Below are positions 24,053 through 33,460 of a stretch of 46,059 nucleotides of DNA, piece by piece; position 1 is the first letter of the stretch, and each line of letters starts with the position of its first letter. The position numbers and the translations under genes are program-made. The DNA is taken from the NCBI GenBank assembly GCA_025057415.1, contig JANWXI010000010.1, forward strand, positions 1 through 46,059, in the 5' to 3' direction. The notes under the pieces are model-generated. The model was not told the DNA's origin, did no database searches, and saw only the letters and a list, made by a program, of their open reading frames with translations. Source of the stretch: Chitinophagales bacterium (lineage in GTDB: Bacteria; Bacteroidota; Bacteroidia; Chitinophagales; LD1).

Positions 24053-27000
24053 TTAACGTATCAGCGTTACATTACCCTGCACCTCTACTGAACTTCCGTT
24101 GGTACATTCACCTTTGGCTGTATAGGCATACACGGCAATATCGGCCGGCTTACCGTTAATGGTGCCGTCCCATCCGTTGTTAATAGCATCGGTTTCAAAT
24201 ACGAGTTTACCCCAACGGTCATAAATGCGCAGATAATCTAATTTGCGCAGCCCGATACCGCGCACGTACAGCACATCATTCAGTCCATCTCCGTTTGGTG
24301 TAAATGTGTTAGGTACAAACACCATTGTGGGAGAACATTCCACAACTTTCAGCACGACTGAGTCAAGCGTTTGACATCCCCACTGGTTGGTTGCCACCAC
24401 ATAAGCAGTTTGGTTTTGATTAACAGTGATGTATGGTCTGCGGCAATTTGTACAACTGAGTGGGTCAATGGCGGTCCAGGTGTACGTTACCTGATCGGGC
24501 GAGGCAGCATAAATCTGTACTTGTGTGCCGGGAGTAACTACCTGATCATCTCCTGCCTCCAGGTTGGGCAGAGGCGCAACCGTGATATTGACACTTTCCG
24601 TGTCGGGTGTACAGGTAGAGCTACTAACGATTACCGTGTAGGTATAATTTCCGAAAGGGGCATTCACTACCGGATCTTCTATGATGGTGGAGCTAAGGTA
24701 TTGAGCCGGTGACCATAGGAAAGAAGTATCATTGTAAGATGCCTCGCGTACCCTTAAGTCCAGTTGCACGGGGCCGCCTTCGCATACCAACGTGTCGCTG
24801 ATATTCAGGTCAGCAACCACTTTGTCTATCACATACACCCGCACTATACGTGATATAGAACAGCCCGTACTATTGCTGCCTGTTACTCTGTAAATCATGG
24901 TATCGGGAGGGAAAACTTTCGGGTTCACGCTCAGGGAGTCATCCATGTAAAGTCCCGGGGTCCAGGTGGCGGCAAGCACCCCCTGCCCGGCGCTGAGTTG
25001 CAGCGTATCGCCCGGGCAAATGCGGTAAAAGATGCCGGGGAAAATTGGCGGCAACGGGTCAACATTTACCGTTATGGTGTCGCGAGCCACGCATCCGATG
25101 GAAGTAGTAACTGTAACGTAGTACGTAATTGTGTCGGGCGCTGTGCTTAGCGGATTGCGGCAGGTATCACAGGTTAAGTATTTGGGATTTTGGTCGGCTT
25201 CCCACAAAAAATAATCCCCAAGCGGTAAGTAAAACTGCACGTAATTTCCTTTGCATATAGCCGTATCAGTTGGCAGATTTGGGTACGGTATCAGTCCTAC
25301 CACGATGGTATCTACCGGATACGCCACCACACAACCTAAGCTGTCGGTGAGGGTAAAAACCGGGTAGTACTTGCCGGGTTGTGTGTATGTGTAAACTATA
25401 TTAACCGTGTCTTCAAATACCTGGCCCGTACCTACATCGGCTTTAATGTCAATAGTATTGGAGCTATATGTACCACTGTAAGTAACTGTGAGAGGGACAC
25501 AACCGGTGTCAGGAGTAGCAAGGAAGTTTCCGAGCGGGCCTCCCACTTTGATGTATTTAAGTTTTATGATGGAATCGCGACAGCCCGAAGAGTCATAAGC
25601 TACCATGGCTACATCATACTCGCCCGGAAACTTGTACACATGCAGCGGATTGTAATCGGTGCTGGTGTCTCCATCGCCAAAGTACCACACCCACAAAAGG
25701 TCTGTTCTGTTGGTAGTGTTGAAAAACTTAACCGGAAAAGGAGGGCATGAAGCGAATATGGAATTTGCGTAGAAGTCGGCTACGGGGGTATCTACATTGA
25801 TGTAGTTGGGTTTAATGATGGTGTCAATGCATCCTGCGTTGCTACTTTTGATAATCAACATTACAGTATATGTACCCGCGTTGATGTATGTGTATGTAGG
25901 ATTTTTTTGTGTTGAGGTGCCACCATCGCCAAAATACCACTGGTAGGTTAAGCCGGTGGTTGGGAATGATGTGTTTGTGAAACTCACGGCTTCGCCAGGG
26001 CATACCACGGTATCGGATGTAAAATCCGGGATGTAATCCTGTGAAACGGACTGTTTACTGATGCTGGCCGAGCATCCGTTGTTATCGGTTACCGTGAGCG
26101 TTACAGCAAAATTACCCACTTGCGTAAACGTGTACGTGGGGTTGGGTACGGTGGCACTGTCGCCTGTACCGAATTTGTACTTCCACGACACGACACTCCC
26201 CATAAATGATGTGCTGGTGTTGGTGAACTGCACCTGGAAGGGTGCACATCCGATGATAGGGTTTCTCGTAAAATCCGCTATTACACCATTTACTCTTATG
26301 TATTGCGTTCTGACGAGCGTATCGGAGCATGCCTGGCCGGGATTTATAATCAGGCGCACTGTGTATAAACCGGTATCTGTATATGTGTATGTTGGATTTT
26401 GAACTGAAGATGTAGCGCCTGTACCAAAATTCCACAGCCAAGAGCTGGCAAAAGTAGAGCTATCGGTAAACTTAACGGTTAGCGGCCGGCAACCCACCAG
26501 CGTATCAGCAAAAAACAGCGCGTTGGGAGTGCCGATGGGTAATGTTTTTTTAATTGAATCAACACATCCGGTGGTAAAGTTGGTAACCACTAATGTGACG
26601 GTGTATGAACTTTGCGTTGGGAATGTGTGTACCGGATGCTGTTGGGTGGAGGTGGTGCCATCGCCAAAATCCCAAAACCATGTGTCTGCTCCCTGCGATG
26701 TATCGCGAAATGTAACCGTGGTTGGATTTGTACAATCAAACTCAAAGTTGAAGTCAGCTTTGGGCACTACGATGATAATATAATCAACCCGCTCGGTATC
26801 GGTAGCGCACCCCTGATTGATAACCGTAAGGGAGATGGAATATGTTCCTGTATCTGAATATTGGTGAGTAGGGTTGGGCAGGTTACTTGTTTGACCATCG
26901 CCAAACTCCCAGAAAAAAATGGTTTGTGAAGTGGTGCCGGATACGTTATGAGTAAAATTGATAGGCAAATTTACACATTGTACCAACGGAGTAGCCGTAA

Positions 27001-28582
27001 AGTTAGGGACCAGCGATTGACCCACGATTATGCTGCCGTTGTAATCAAAGGTGTCTTTACATCCCGATGCAGTTTGAATAATCAGTCGGGGCACATAAGT
27101 ACCTGCGTTTAGGTAGGTGTATTGCGGATTGGGTTGTGTAGAGGTGCCGCCATCGCCAAATAACCACAGGTAGCTAACTATCGGCTCTGCTGCTGTAGAT
27201 GTGTTGGTAAATTTTACTACGTGGGGAGTACAACCTTGCGGTGAGTCAAGTGTAAATGATGCATTCAACACGCCAATATCTATCAGGTTGGGAGCAGTAA
27301 TGGTGTTTACGCAACCTGATGCGTTTGTGAGTTGCAGCGTGACTGTGAAGCTCCCTGTGCTGGTGTATGTATGGGAGGGGTTGGGTAAATTGGAGGTGCC
27401 TCCATCGCCAAAGTTCCAGTTGTAAGCTACGGCTCCTGATGCATTGGTGCTAAAATTTACAGTATGTGGTGCATTGCATTCAAAAGTATCACTGGCAGTG
27501 ATGTTGCCGGTAGCGGGGCTGGATACATTGATAAAAGCGGTTTTGGTTTCAGAATCGGAGCAGTTGCCGTAGGTGACTGTCAGGGTTACGGTATAGGTAC
27601 CGTTGGTAGTGTAAGTGTGTGTAGGGTTTTGCAAGTTTGAAGTGCCCCCGTCACCAAAATTCCAGCTCCAGGAGGTGGCAAAGTTTGATGAGTCGATAAA
27701 CTGAATGGGAATGTTAGTACAAGCGTTTGTATTGGATACAGAAAAATTTGCCTGCACGTTTGTTACGGATACTACAATGGTATCTTTTGCCGTGCAACCG
27801 TAAGGGTCCGTAACCGTTACAACAGATTGATATATACCGGTTTGAAATAGTTGTGTGGGGTTTTGCTGCGATGACGTGCCGTTTCCGAAATTCCAACTGT
27901 ATGATACCGGTCCGTTAGATGATGAACCGTTGGCGGTGAAATTAACCAATAGCGAGCTGTTGCAGGTAGTAGGGGGATTTGGGTTACTATTAGCAGTTAC
28001 CTGCGGCTGAGGCCCTATGGTAACAAAATTGTTTTTGGTGATGCTTGATTGGCAACCGTTGCTATCAATCGTCACCAGAATAACATTAAATGAACCGCTG
28101 ATGTTGTAACAATGCGAAATATTATAGCCGGTATCTGCCGGCGTGCCATCTCCAAAATCCCATACGTATTGCACTATACCACTTTCACCAGGTATGGTTT
28201 GGTTAATAAAGCTCACGTTAAAGCACGGTTGAATACATCCGTTGGGGTCAGGTGAAGTAAAATTTGCCGTGGGCGGTTGAAAAACCCTGATTTGTGTAAA
28301 GCATGAATCAACACTGGAGCCGTTGCTTACGATATGTTTTACATTATAAATGCCCGGCAATGGATAAGACGTGGTTGGGTTCGGTAAGGTGGAAGTATTC
28401 CCGTTGTCAAAATCCCAAAAGTGGCTGGTGGGATTACCACTCGAAAGGTCGGTAAATGTAACGGCCGATAAAGGGGCACATCCCGTTTGTTGACTAACTG
28501 TAAAGAAACATTGTACCTGCTGCGCCTGGGCCCCGCAGTGTAATACTACAATCAAAATCAGAGCGTAAACCTTTATTTGCAT
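24053..28582 (-). CDS. Giant protein with tandem PKD repeats and gliding-motility (CHU_C, type B) C-terminal domain
   Basis: This 1509-residue secreted protein starts at ATG 28582, which gives a good signal peptide (IKVYALILIVVLHCGAQA). An open frame to 28636 only adds a non-signal extension. Twelve regular PKD repeats of about 85-95 residues can be counted by their W-x-FG(D/N/T)G motifs, each followed by NP-x-HTY-like and YTVTL-like strands; a thirteenth is degenerate. About three further Ig-like modules follow, some with CDTCRNP-type Cys pairs. The end is a CHU_C domain (VPNTFTPNGDGLND, RIYDRWGKLVFET, GNVTLIR), the type B T9SS signal. A rod-like surface adhesin is the best guess. A barrel-protein gene follows 70 bp downstream. 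Confidence 0.92.
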   Translation of the reverse strand: MQIKVYALILIVVLHCGAQAQQVQCFFTVSQQTGCAPLSAVTFTDLSSGNPTSHFWDFDNGNTSTLPNPTTSYPLPGIYNVKHIVSNGSSVDSCFTQIRVFQPPTANFTSPDPNGCIQPCFNVSFINQTIPGESGIVQYVWDFGDGTPADTGYNISHCYNISGSFNVILVTIDSNGCQSSITKNNFVTIGPQPQVTANSNPNPPTTCNSSLLVNFTANGSSSNGPVSYSWNFGNGTSSQQNPTQLFQTGIYQSVVTVTDPYGCTAKDTIVVSVTNVQANFSVSNTNACTNIPIQFIDSSNFATSWSWNFGDGGTSNLQNPTHTYTTNGTYTVTLTVTYGNCSDSETKTAFINVSSPATGNITASDTFECNAPHTVNFSTNASGAVAYNWNFGDGGTSNLPNPSHTYTSTGSFTVTLQLTNASGCVNTITAPNLIDIGVLNASFTLDSPQGCTPHVVKFTNTSTAAEPIVSYLWLFGDGGTSTQPNPQYTYLNAGTYVPRLIIQTASGCKDTFDYNGSIIVGQSLVPNFTATPLVQCVNLPINFTHNVSGTTSQTIFFWEFGDGQTSNLPNPTHQYSDTGTYSISLTVINQGCATDTERVDYIIIVVPKADFNFEFDCTNPTTVTFRDTSQGADTWFWDFGDGTTSTQQHPVHTFPTQSSYTVTLVVTNFTTGCVDSIKKTLPIGTPNALFFADTLVGCRPLTVKFTDSSTFASSWLWNFGTGATSSVQNPTYTYTDTGLYTVRLIINPGQACSDTLVRTQYIRVNGVIADFTRNPIIGCAPFQVQFTNTSTSFMGSVVSWKYKFGTGDSATVPNPTYTFTQVGNFAVTLTVTDNNGCSASISKQSVSQDYIPDFTSDTVVCPGEAVSFTNTSFPTTGLTYQWYFGDGGTSTQKNPTYTYINAGTYTVMLIIKSSNAGCIDTIIKPNYINVDTPVADFYANSIFASCPPFPVKFFNTTNRTDLLWVWYFGDGDTSTDYNPLHVYKFPGEYDVAMVAYDSSGCRDSIIKLKYIKVGGPLGNFLATPDTGCVPLTVTYSGTYSSNTIDIKADVGTGQVFEDTVNIVYTYTQPGKYYPVFTLTDSLGCVVAYPVDTIVVGLIPYPNLPTDTAICKGNYVQFYLPLGDYFLWEADQNPKYLTCDTCRNPLSTAPDTITYYVTVTTSIGCVARDTITVNVDPLPPIFPGIFYRICPGDTLQLSAGQGVLAATWTPGLYMDDSLSVNPKVFPPDTMIYRVTGSNSTGCSISRIVRVYVIDKVVADLNISDTLVCEGGPVQLDLRVREASYNDTSFLWSPAQYLSSTIIEDPVVNAPFGNYTYTVIVSSSTCTPDTESVNITVAPLPNLEAGDDQVVTPGTQVQIYAASPDQVTYTWTAIDPLSCTNCRRPYITVNQNQTAYVVATNQWGCQTLDSVVLKVVECSPTMVFVPNTFTPNGDGLNDVLYVRGIGLRKLDYLRIYDRWGKLVFETDAINNGWDGTINGKPADIAVYAYTAKGECTNGSSVEVQGNVTLIR

Positions 28583-28955
28583 TTTTGGGGGTGTATCTGA
28601 TAAAACAGATGCGAAAATAACCCTTTGTTGTTGCATCGGTACCTGCCTTAATCACATAATGTGTTTATACGTATACAGAGCACATAAAGTTTTAAGAAAT
28701 TTGGCAGATTATTTTGTTACTACTACTACTGCTAAGAAAATGTACATAGTTTTTCCTTTATCATAACAAGTTTCGGAGCACGAGCAAGTTAAATTTTGAA
28801 GGGTGTAATGCTGGTTACTGATGAAATTATTTGGAAGTTTATGGCGAATAATTGTTTCTGAAAATATGATATAACTTATAGAAAATCAACAAAATATGTA
28901 TCTAATAAGTTTTTGGCATAACAATGCAAAAAGCGGATGTGCTACTACTTTAAAA
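28583..28955. other. AT-rich intergenic region upstream of the second giant PKD gene
   Basis: This 373-bp region lies between the rsmI stop and the PKD gene start. The minus strand has TATTTTCG at 28612-28619, one mismatch from TAnnTTTG and 29 bp upstream of the ATG, a possible promoter. A short TAC/TAG-type tandem run is at about 28720-28734. The rest is AT-rich with no gene, tRNA or clear terminator that I can see. Confidence 0.4.
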
Positions 28956-29639
28956 TCATGCATCTTGTGGGTGCTTTAGTGGCCCTATTACGACCACAAA
29001 TTCACCCTTTGGAGTATTTTTTGAAAAATATTGTAACAAGTTGTTGGCGGTGTCGCGGACGGTTTCCTCGTACACTTTGGAAATTTCACGCGATACTGAC
29101 AAAGTTCGGGTGTCACCAATATGTTGGCTGAGTTCCTGTAGTAATTTCAGGATACGGTGTGGCGATTCGTATAGAATGACAGTGTAGGGCATTTCTGCTA
29201 TACGGCGTAGGGCAGTTTGCCTTCCTTTCTTATGCGGCAAAAAGCCCATAAAGTGAAATTCACCGATGTCAAAACCTGAATTTATAAGGGCAGGGATAAG
29301 AGCAGTTGCGCCAGGCAGAGTTTCTACCGAAATACCCTCAGATATACATAGCTGCACGAGCTTCAAACCGGGGTCAGATATACAGGGTGTGCCCCCATCG
29401 CTCACCAGTGCCCCGCTTGCGCCTGCTTTTAGTTTCTGGATAATAGAAACAGACGATTTGTGCTCATTGAATTTATGGTAGGGGTATAGGGTCTTGTGCA
29501 GTTGATAGTGTTTGAGCAATTTTGATGTCTGCCGTGTGTCTTCGGCTAAAATAAAATCAACCCCACGCAACACTTCCAGTGCGCGCAGTGTTATGTCTTG
29601 AAGGTTCCCGATAGGGGTAGGTACGATGTATAATTTCAA
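28956..29639 (-). CDS. rsmI: 16S rRNA (cytidine(1402)-2'-O)-methyltransferase
   Basis: RsmI 2'-O-methylates C1402 in the decoding centre of 16S rRNA. The 227-residue protein shows the tetrapyrrole-methylase fold signatures: MKLYIVPTPIGNLQDITLRAL at the N-terminus, DFILAEDTRQTSKLL, the SAM-binding loop LVSDGGTPCISDPG and LPGATALIPAL. The C-terminal FVVVIGPLK strand closes the domain. It is slightly shorter than the E. coli protein because the small C-terminal extension is missing, as I would expect for Bacteroidota. It lies 69 bp downstream of trxA on the same strand. Confidence 0.95.
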   Translation of the reverse strand: MKLYIVPTPIGNLQDITLRALEVLRGVDFILAEDTRQTSKLLKHYQLHKTLYPYHKFNEHKSSVSIIQKLKAGASGALVSDGGTPCISDPGLKLVQLCISEGISVETLPGATALIPALINSGFDIGEFHFMGFLPHKKGRQTALRRIAEMPYTVILYESPHRILKLLQELSQHIGDTRTLSVSREISKVYEETVRDTANNLLQYFSKNTPKGEFVVVIGPLKHPQDA

Positions 29640-29708
29640 TTTGCTATGAATAAAGACAACGCACTGCGGGTGTATAGCTCACCTGCAGTACGTTTTTACT
29701 CCTGTTTT

Positions 29709-30029
29709 TTAGGACAAATGCTTATTGAGCATTGCTACAAGGTGTGACTTGGGCACAGCCCCTACCTGCTTGTCCACCACCTGACCGTTTTTAATAAACA
29801 ATATGGTGGGTATGTTGCGAATGCCGTATTTCATGGCGGTTTCGGGGTTGTTGTCCACATCTAATTTACCGATGATGGCTTTGCCCTCATACTCGCGGGC
29901 AATTTCCTCAATTACCGGAGCGATGGCCTTGCAAGGTCCACACCACTCAGCCCAAAAGTCCACCATAGCTAATTTGTCGGAATTCAGTACCTCTTGCTGA
30001 AAATTGCTGTCAGTTAAATGTTTTGCCAT
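29709..30029 (-). CDS. trxA: Thioredoxin
   Basis: This 106-residue cytoplasmic thiol-disulfide reductant carries the canonical active site WCGPC, with Cys30 and Cys33, and the cis-proline loop RNIPT. DFWAEWCGPCKAIAPVIEE and KLDVDNNPETAMKYGIRNIPT are textbook TrxA. The length equals that of typical thioredoxins and no signal peptide is present. It has its own -7 box (30066-30073). The upstream neighbour on the same strand encodes a thioredoxin-type glutathione peroxidase, a plausible client. Confidence 0.97.
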   Translation of the reverse strand: MAKHLTDSNFQQEVLNSDKLAMVDFWAEWCGPCKAIAPVIEEIAREYEGKAIIGKLDVDNNPETAMKYGIRNIPTILFIKNGQVVDKQVGAVPKSHLVAMLNKHLS

Positions 30030-30065
30030 AGTATAGAATGTTTATGCTATAAGTAATACGTTTCC

Positions 30066-30073
30066 CAAAAGTA
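30066..30073 (-). promoter_or_regulatory. -7 promoter box for trxA
   Basis: The minus strand reads TACTTTTG, an exact TAnnTTTG match 36 bp upstream of the trxA ATG. At the -33 position TTAG occurs in place of TTTG. This suggests trxA is transcribed separately from the peroxidase gene. Confidence 0.55.
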
Positions 30074-30123
30074 GCAATTCGCGTGCCCTTACCTAAATTT
30101 GTTTATCAACATAGAATTTCAGG

Positions 30124-30618
30124 TCAATCTGTCGGTTGATTGAGTAATTTTTCTGTAAAGGCAGTAATCTTGTCATGTGTTACACGTCTGAGCGGATTGA
30201 ACCATCCAGCCACATTACCTTTACGATCAATAAAATATTTGTGAAAATTCCAAAAGGGATAAACGCCGGATTGTTGTTTCAGCCACCTGTATAGTGGTTG
30301 GGCGCCTGAACCCCGCACAGGTGCTTTTTCAAACACAACAAAAGGAGAGCGGTAGTTTATTTCACATACTTGCTGTACCTCTGAGCTGCTCTTTGGCTCC
30401 TGATAAAATGAGTTGGAAGGGAAAAGTAGTACTTCAAAGCCCCTCTCATGATACTTTTCGCGCATCATTTCTAAATCTTTCATTTGTGGCCAAAGTCCGC
30501 ATCCTGTGGCGGTGTTTACAATCAGTAGTACCTTTCCCCGATATGTGCTCATATCAACTTCTTTGCCCGAGGCATCTTTAAGCCGAAAATCGTAAATTGT
30601 TTTGTTAGAGCCGTTCAT
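30124..30618 (-). CDS. Glutathione peroxidase-family protein (probably thioredoxin-dependent)
   Basis: This 164-residue peroxidase should reduce hydroperoxides through a cysteine thiol. The catalytic set is present although the surrounding signatures diverge: peroxidatic Cys40 sits in NTATGCGLWPQ (usually NVASKCGFTPQ), Gln73 is in YQEP, and Trp123-Asn124 are in FWNF. The usual FPCNQFG reads FPSNSFY. Cys85 (QQVCEINY) occupies the place of the resolving cysteine of thioredoxin-dependent GPx enzymes. The nearby trxA gene supports that reductant. No signal peptide is present. It is divergent from the epimerase gene; the nearest -7-like box (TCTTTTTG) has one mismatch. Confidence 0.88.
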   Translation of the reverse strand: MNGSNKTIYDFRLKDASGKEVDMSTYRGKVLLIVNTATGCGLWPQMKDLEMMREKYHERGFEVLLFPSNSFYQEPKSSSEVQQVCEINYRSPFVVFEKAPVRGSGAQPLYRWLKQQSGVYPFWNFHKYFIDRKGNVAGWFNPLRRVTHDKITAFTEKLLNQPTD

Positions 30619-30784
30619 ATAAGTGTTTCAAAAAGATATGAATGATGTGTTAACAAATTATTGCATACAACAACACGCAATATCATGAAGTTGTTTTTAG
30701 CCGGTTTACTAAAAAATTTTCGTGTTCGCATATTTCGTTTAATACAATTTTTCGCAAAACACCAAAAATATTCACTTTTGATGA

Positions 30785-31792
30785 ATGAATTTAGTAACGG
30801 GAGCTACGGGATTTTTGGGGTCGTATCTGGTAAAGCATTTGCTGAAACATGGCGAAAAGGTTCGTGCCACTTACCGCCCCGGCTCTGATTTTTCTTTATT
30901 GGGTGATGCTAAAGAACAAGTAGAGTGGGTTGAAGCAGATGTATTGGATGTATGTGCGCTGCAAGAAGCTATGCGTGGTATTAACCACCTGTACCATTGT
31001 GCTGCCGTAGTAAGCTTTTTGCCTCGTGAGTATGAGGTGATGATGAAAGTGAACGTTGAGGGTACAGCCAATGTAATGAATATTGCCATGTATGCCGGAG
31101 TTAAGAAAGTTATGCATGTAAGCTCAGTAGCGGCGTTGGGTTTTCCTAATAGCAACAAAGTGATAGATGAAAACCACATTGACCCTTCTATTAACAATCG
31201 ACCGGCTTATTACGTGAGCAAACACTACGGTGAGCGTGAAGCGTGGCGCGCAGCCGCAGAAGGACTTGAGGTTGTGGTAGTTTGTCCATCAACTATTCTT
31301 GGCGCCGGTTGGTGGGATGAACCACCCAACTCGATTTTCCGGTTGGTACACGAGGGTTTAAATTTCTACACAGGCGCTACACATGGATTTGTGGATGTGC
31401 GTGATACAGCAGCATGTATGTATGAGCTTATGCAAAGCGGACAAAGCAGCAGGAAAAGATTTATTATAACCTCTGCCAACATGACGTTAAAATCCATTAT
31501 TGATTTGATTTCTGAGTCATTGGGTGTTTCGCCACCCCGCGTACATGCTGGAGATGTGTTGTTGGGTGTTGCCTGGCGTTTAGAAGGTATTAAGAGTTTG
31601 ATTACAGGAAAATCTCCGGTTATTACCCGCGATATGGCAAATATCTCAGCAACTTCATTTTCATTTTCCAACCGAAAAATATCTGAATTTCTGGGTTACA
31701 CTTTTCGCCCTGTTGAAGACACTATCCGTCAAACGGCTGCAGCTTACTTAGACAGTGTGCGCAGCGGTAAAAATTACGGTACTTTTACTTAA
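30785..31792 (+). CDS. NAD(P)-dependent epimerase/dehydratase (extended SDR)
   Basis: This 335-residue extended short-chain dehydrogenase/reductase has the Rossmann motif LVTGATGFLGSYL at the N-terminus and the catalytic YVSKHYGE (Y-x3-K). VSSVAALG carries the upstream serine, and CPSTILGAG completes the family pattern. It resembles the dihydroflavonol-reductase-like and 3-beta-HSD-like SDRs common in Bacteroidota; the substrate cannot be read from sequence. The start is set by the glycine-rich loop, which must be N-terminal. CACTTTTG, one mismatch from the -7 consensus, ends about 5 bp before the ATG. The 3' end overlaps the convergent permease gene by 8 bp. Confidence 0.88.
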   Translation: MNLVTGATGFLGSYLVKHLLKHGEKVRATYRPGSDFSLLGDAKEQVEWVEADVLDVCALQEAMRGINHLYHCAAVVSFLPREYEVMMKVNVEGTANVMNIAMYAGVKKVMHVSSVAALGFPNSNKVIDENHIDPSINNRPAYYVSKHYGEREAWRAAAEGLEVVVVCPSTILGAGWWDEPPNSIFRLVHEGLNFYTGATHGFVDVRDTAACMYELMQSGQSSRKRFIITSANMTLKSIIDLISESLGVSPPRVHAGDVLLGVAWRLEGIKSLITGKSPVITRDMANISATSFSFSNRKISEFLGYTFRPVEDTIRQTAAAYLDSVRSGKNYGTFT

Positions 31793-33008
31793 ACTGCATT
31801 TCGCGTTCACCCGCCCTGCGCGCCGGCAGGTACGATGCCAGCAATGCAATGCACACTATAATCACCAGAGTAAGCACAAAATCACGCGCGTGTAACTCAA
31901 CCGGGTAGTAGTCAATTACAAAAGTACTGCCTGCACCGCCAAGTTTTAAAAAGTGAAACTTCATTTGCAGCAGGCAGATTATGTAACCGATAAACATACC
32001 TGCTCCTGCACCGAGCATTGCTGCAAAAAGGCCGTTGAGCAAGTATATGTGCTTAATAAGACGTTGAGTGCCACCCATAGCTTTCAGAATGGCGATGTCT
32101 TTGGTTTTATCTATCACCAACATGGTAAGTGACCCGATGATATTGAAGGATATGATGAGCAGAATAAACGTTAGTATGGCTGTGGTGACCCATCGCTCTA
32201 TTTTCATGATGCGGTACATTTCGGCCTTTTGTTCGTAACGCGCGAGTACCCGGTAGTCGGTTCCGAGGGATTTTTGCAACGATACCTTTACCTGTTCTAT
32301 ATCCTCTTCCTGATTGACTTTTACTTCGTAAGCGCTGAGCGTATTTTCTGATTCCGTGAGCCGTTGTACAAAATGTAAGTCGGTTATAACATATTTACTG
32401 TCAAATTCCTGTTGGATAGAGAATACACCTGCCGGAATCGTAAACATTGTGTTGAATAATTCTCCGGGCAACAGAGCGTTTCGCACACCTTTGCGCGGCA
32501 CCGTTATGCGCAGAGGTTCAAAACTTTCCTCTACATCAATATTCATCGGGAAACTGATGTTAGCGCCTATAACAGCGCAAAACAGCGAGTCGCGGCGCAG
32601 GCGGTACTCTCCCAGTCGTACAAACTCGTGCACGCGGGTAACCTGCGTGTAATTATCATCTACACCTTTTATTACGCCTAGTTTTTTCTCATCGCCATAC
32701 TCAAAATACGCATTTTCTTCTAGTGTGCGCGAAACAGCTACAACACCGCTCACGCTCAGTATTTTTTTGATGACATCCGGTTTTTCTTCAAACGTTTTGC
32801 CCGCTTCTGCACGAACCTCAATATCCGGGTAAAAAGAGTTATACAGCGATAATACCAACCCTTCAAAACCATTAAACACCGAAAGCACGCACACCAATGC
32901 CATAGCGCCAAACCCCATTCCCAGCATACTTACCCATGTAATGAGATTTATTACATGTGTGCTCTTGGGTGAAAACAGATAGCGGAAAGCGATGCGGGCA
33001 GCAAGCAT
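31785..33008 (-). CDS. FtsX-like/LolC-LolE-like ABC transporter permease
   Basis: This 407-residue inner-membrane permease belongs to the MacB/FtsX superfamily. One transmembrane helix near the N-terminus (about 20-50, VINLITWVSMLGMGFGAMALVCVLS) is followed by a large periplasmic domain. Three C-terminal helices follow, including the VTTAILTFILLIISFNIIGSLTMLV segment and the conserved AILKAMGGTQRLI cytoplasmic loop. The layout fits LolC/E, which extract lipoproteins from the inner membrane with a separate LolD ATPase. No LolD gene is nearby, so the pairing is not shown. It starts 15 bp after the rbfA stop, so the two form an operon. Confidence 0.88.
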   Translation of the reverse strand: MLAARIAFRYLFSPKSTHVINLITWVSMLGMGFGAMALVCVLSVFNGFEGLVLSLYNSFYPDIEVRAEAGKTFEEKPDVIKKILSVSGVVAVSRTLEENAYFEYGDEKKLGVIKGVDDNYTQVTRVHEFVRLGEYRLRRDSLFCAVIGANISFPMNIDVEESFEPLRITVPRKGVRNALLPGELFNTMFTIPAGVFSIQQEFDSKYVITDLHFVQRLTESENTLSAYEVKVNQEEDIEQVKVSLQKSLGTDYRVLARYEQKAEMYRIMKIERWVTTAILTFILLIISFNIIGSLTMLVIDKTKDIAILKAMGGTQRLIKHIYLLNGLFAAMLGAGAGMFIGYIICLLQMKFHFLKLGGAGSTFVIDYYPVELHARDFVLTLVIIVCIALLASYLPARRAGEREMQFK

Positions 33009-33023
33009 CGAACTAACTCTTTT

Positions 33024-33443
33024 TTATTTTTTGTTTGGTGCTTTTTTCTCCTGGTTTACCTCATGGGCTTCGCGAAGAGCAGATATACGGGCATCCTCTT
33101 CTTTTATTTTTTTAAAAACGTTCTCCAGGTGAAATACCTGGTCGAGTGTATCGTCACGGTAAAACTCTATTTCAGGAATCCGGCGCAATTCATGTCGCAG
33201 TTTGGCGGCAAGAGCGCGTTTGATTTCGAAAGTATGCTCTTCAAATTTTTGCAGCACCACGTCTGGCTCGCGGGTGTTGTATATACTCAGATAAAAACGG
33301 GCGATGGTAAGGTCAGGAGTGACTTTGACATTCGTAACAGTAACCAGGGCATTTCCGTATATGTGCTTGCCCTCGCGCAGTAAGTAATCGGTAAAAACCT
33401 CGCGAATCACCGACCCGATTTTAAGTTGCCTGCGCGTATCCAT
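33024..33443 (-). CDS. rbfA: 30S ribosome-binding factor A
   Basis: RbfA helps mature the 30S subunit by acting on the 16S rRNA 5' helix. The 139-residue protein has the expected KH-like fold with RQLKIGSVIREVFTDYLLRE, VTNVKVTPDLTIARFYLSI and KLRHELRRIPEIEFYRDDTLDQ. The C-terminal tail is lysine-rich. I start at ATG 33443 (MDTRRQLKIG), which fits the family and lies 17 bp downstream of a perfect -7 box. The open frame to 33524 would reach past that promoter. It is divergent from the ABC exporter gene, with 79 bp between them. Confidence 0.93.
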   Translation of the reverse strand: MDTRRQLKIGSVIREVFTDYLLREGKHIYGNALVTVTNVKVTPDLTIARFYLSIYNTREPDVVLQKFEEHTFEIKRALAAKLRHELRRIPEIEFYRDDTLDQVFHLENVFKKIKEEDARISALREAHEVNQEKKAPNKK

Positions 33444-33460
33444 ACCTCGTGAATTTCGTG

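Noticed and set aside
30124-30618. Loss of the catalytic glutamine in the glutathione peroxidase (NQF reads NSF)
   Set aside because: Counting from the peroxidatic Cys, the tetrad Gln is the one in QEP, not in NQF. QEP is intact, so the tetrad is complete.
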